The notes under the pieces were generated by a model. It had not been told where the DNA came from and searched no databases. It saw only the letters and a list, made by a program, of their open reading frames with translations. Both the position numbers and the translations under genes were made by a program. 21,401 bases of DNA, from IMG/VR virus record IMGVR_UViG_3300042860_000624, positions 1 to 21,401 of that record; one strand, given 5' to 3'. This stretch comes from a virus. The number at the start of each line of letters is the position of its first letter. Within the stretch, counting starts at the first letter, position 1. Below are positions 20,667 to 21,401 of the stretch, in pieces.

Positions 20667-21401
20667 CTAGTAATGCATATATTTACCAGAAACTCCATCC
20701 CACCCTGATACAATCCAATCTGTTTCTATGACCTGTTTTTCATACGGTCGCGTCAGATAATATGATAGAGTTTCAATATCGTAATGCTTCATTTCTTCAC
20801 TGTTCATGAATTGCATTGATGCTTCGTTTATATCTATCATTTTATCTAGATGCTGAGAACCGAATGCATAGAGAACAGTACAATATTGTTTTAATAAATT
20901 GTGGTTTTCTATTTTTCTTCGATCTACCATCCAATAGTTCCAAGCATCATTCCACGGAAATTGTAATGGTTTCTTGAAGAAGATTTTGTCGATATTCTGT
21001 TCAGTGAACAGTTTGTCATTGAAATCATAGTAAAAGTATCTTCCAGTAGCCTTAATAATATAGTCATAGTTGACAAGTTCTTTTTTAAATTTAGTATAAA
21101 ATGTGTTGAGTAGCAAATTCTCACAATAACTCTTATTGAGGTGTGTGTTAACTTCTTCAAAAGTCGCATATGAAAGTTCTTTGAGGGAAACGTATTCTAC
21201 GTTCTTCAAGATTGAGAAATCTGGAAAATATTTCTTGTAATCTGCTGATGTGTCTACAACAATGATTCTGGCATCTGGCAAACAATTCTTTAGGCTATTG
21301 ATTGTGAAGATCGTATGACGATATCTTTCTTCTGCATCAAATTTTGATCGTGTTTGGCTGTATGTAAATTTACCTTCGCGTGGTTGAATTGAAGAGCCGA
21401 C
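20667..21401 (-). CDS. Glycosyltransferase-like protein, N-terminus cut off by window edge
   Basis: The frame runs open from the right window edge (245 codons visible) to a TAG at 20667-20669. No initiation codon is needed inside the window; the TTG near 21281 is internal. The visible part starts in a helix (residues KFDAEERYRHTIFTINSLKN), continues with a Rossmann-like strand ARIIVVDTSAD, and later has YDYIIKATGRYFYYD, a K-x-T-G-R-Y pattern seen in several uncharacterised glycosyltransferases, then FPWNDAWNYWMVDRR. It is read into the oxygenase-like gene with a 7-base gap. The function is tentative. It is placed with two other genes of likely sugar modification. Confidence 0.6.
   Translation of the reverse strand, partial: VGSSIQPREGKFTYSQTRSKFDAEERYRHTIFTINSLKNCLPDARIIVVDTSADYKKYFPDFSILKNVEYVSLKELSYATFEEVNTHLNKSYCENLLLNTFYTKFKKELVNYDYIIKATGRYFYYDFNDKLFTEQNIDKIFFKKPLQFPWNDAWNYWMVDRRKIENHNLLKQYCTVLYAFGSQHLDKMIDINEASMQFMNSEEMKHYDIETLSYYLTRPYEKQVIETDWIVSGWDGVSGKYMHY

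Overview
The window is a stretch of the structural gene cluster of a T4-like contractile-tailed phage. Every gene I can support lies on the minus strand, so transcription runs from high to low coordinates. The order 13-14-15-16-17-18-19-(small gene)-20-67-(two core proteins)-21-22-23-3-uvsY-uvsW matches the conserved T4 head/neck/tail module. Finding gene 3, uvsY and uvsW directly after gene 23 is, from memory, the arrangement of marine exo-T-even myoviruses such as cyanophages and pelagiphages, rather than that of T4 itself. The DNA is AT-rich. No photosynthesis gene or other host-specific gene is present, so the host cannot be named.

Right end (about 21.4 to 19.36 kb): three accessory genes. 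They are a 5'-truncated glycosyltransferase-like protein, a small 2OG-Fe(II)-oxygenase-like protein and a GT-A glycosyltransferase. They are tightly packed, with a TGATG overlap in one case, and sit directly upstream of the neck genes. They probably modify a glycan or a virion surface.

Middle (19.33 to 12.0 kb): neck proteins gp13 and gp14, tail terminator gp15, terminase gp16 and gp17, sheath gp18, tube gp19, and a small basic unknown protein. gp14 and gp15 carry the same extra C-terminal beta-rich domain.

Head module (12.0 to 1.9 kb): portal gp20, core protein gp67, two core proteins in the usual gp68 slot, protease gp21, an extraordinary 1388-residue protein in the scaffold (gp22) position, and major capsid protein gp23. 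A strong minus-strand terminator follows gp23. The large scaffold reads as a polyprotein. It has three blocks, each an acidic repeat ending in a gp21-type L-x-E site followed by a cationic Gly/Ala/Lys/Arg-rich block, and then an ordinary scaffold of T4 size. That last part has its own internal Shine-Dalgarno and ATG. The 302-residue neighbour likewise has an acidic front, an L-x-E site and a protamine-like tail. Together they suggest that the capsid is loaded with protease-released cationic peptides, and this is the main novelty here.

Left end (1.86 kb to 1): tail completion protein gp3, recombination mediator uvsY and a truncated uvsW helicase. Between gp3 and uvsY lie back-to-back sigma-70-like promoters. 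One is a perfect consensus that points rightward, antisense to gp3.

A TAAATA core resembling the T4 late promoter (TATAAATA) lies upstream of genes 13, 18, 19, 67, 22 and 3. No intergenic stretch exceeds 300 bases. I saw no tRNA, CRISPR array or insertion sequence.
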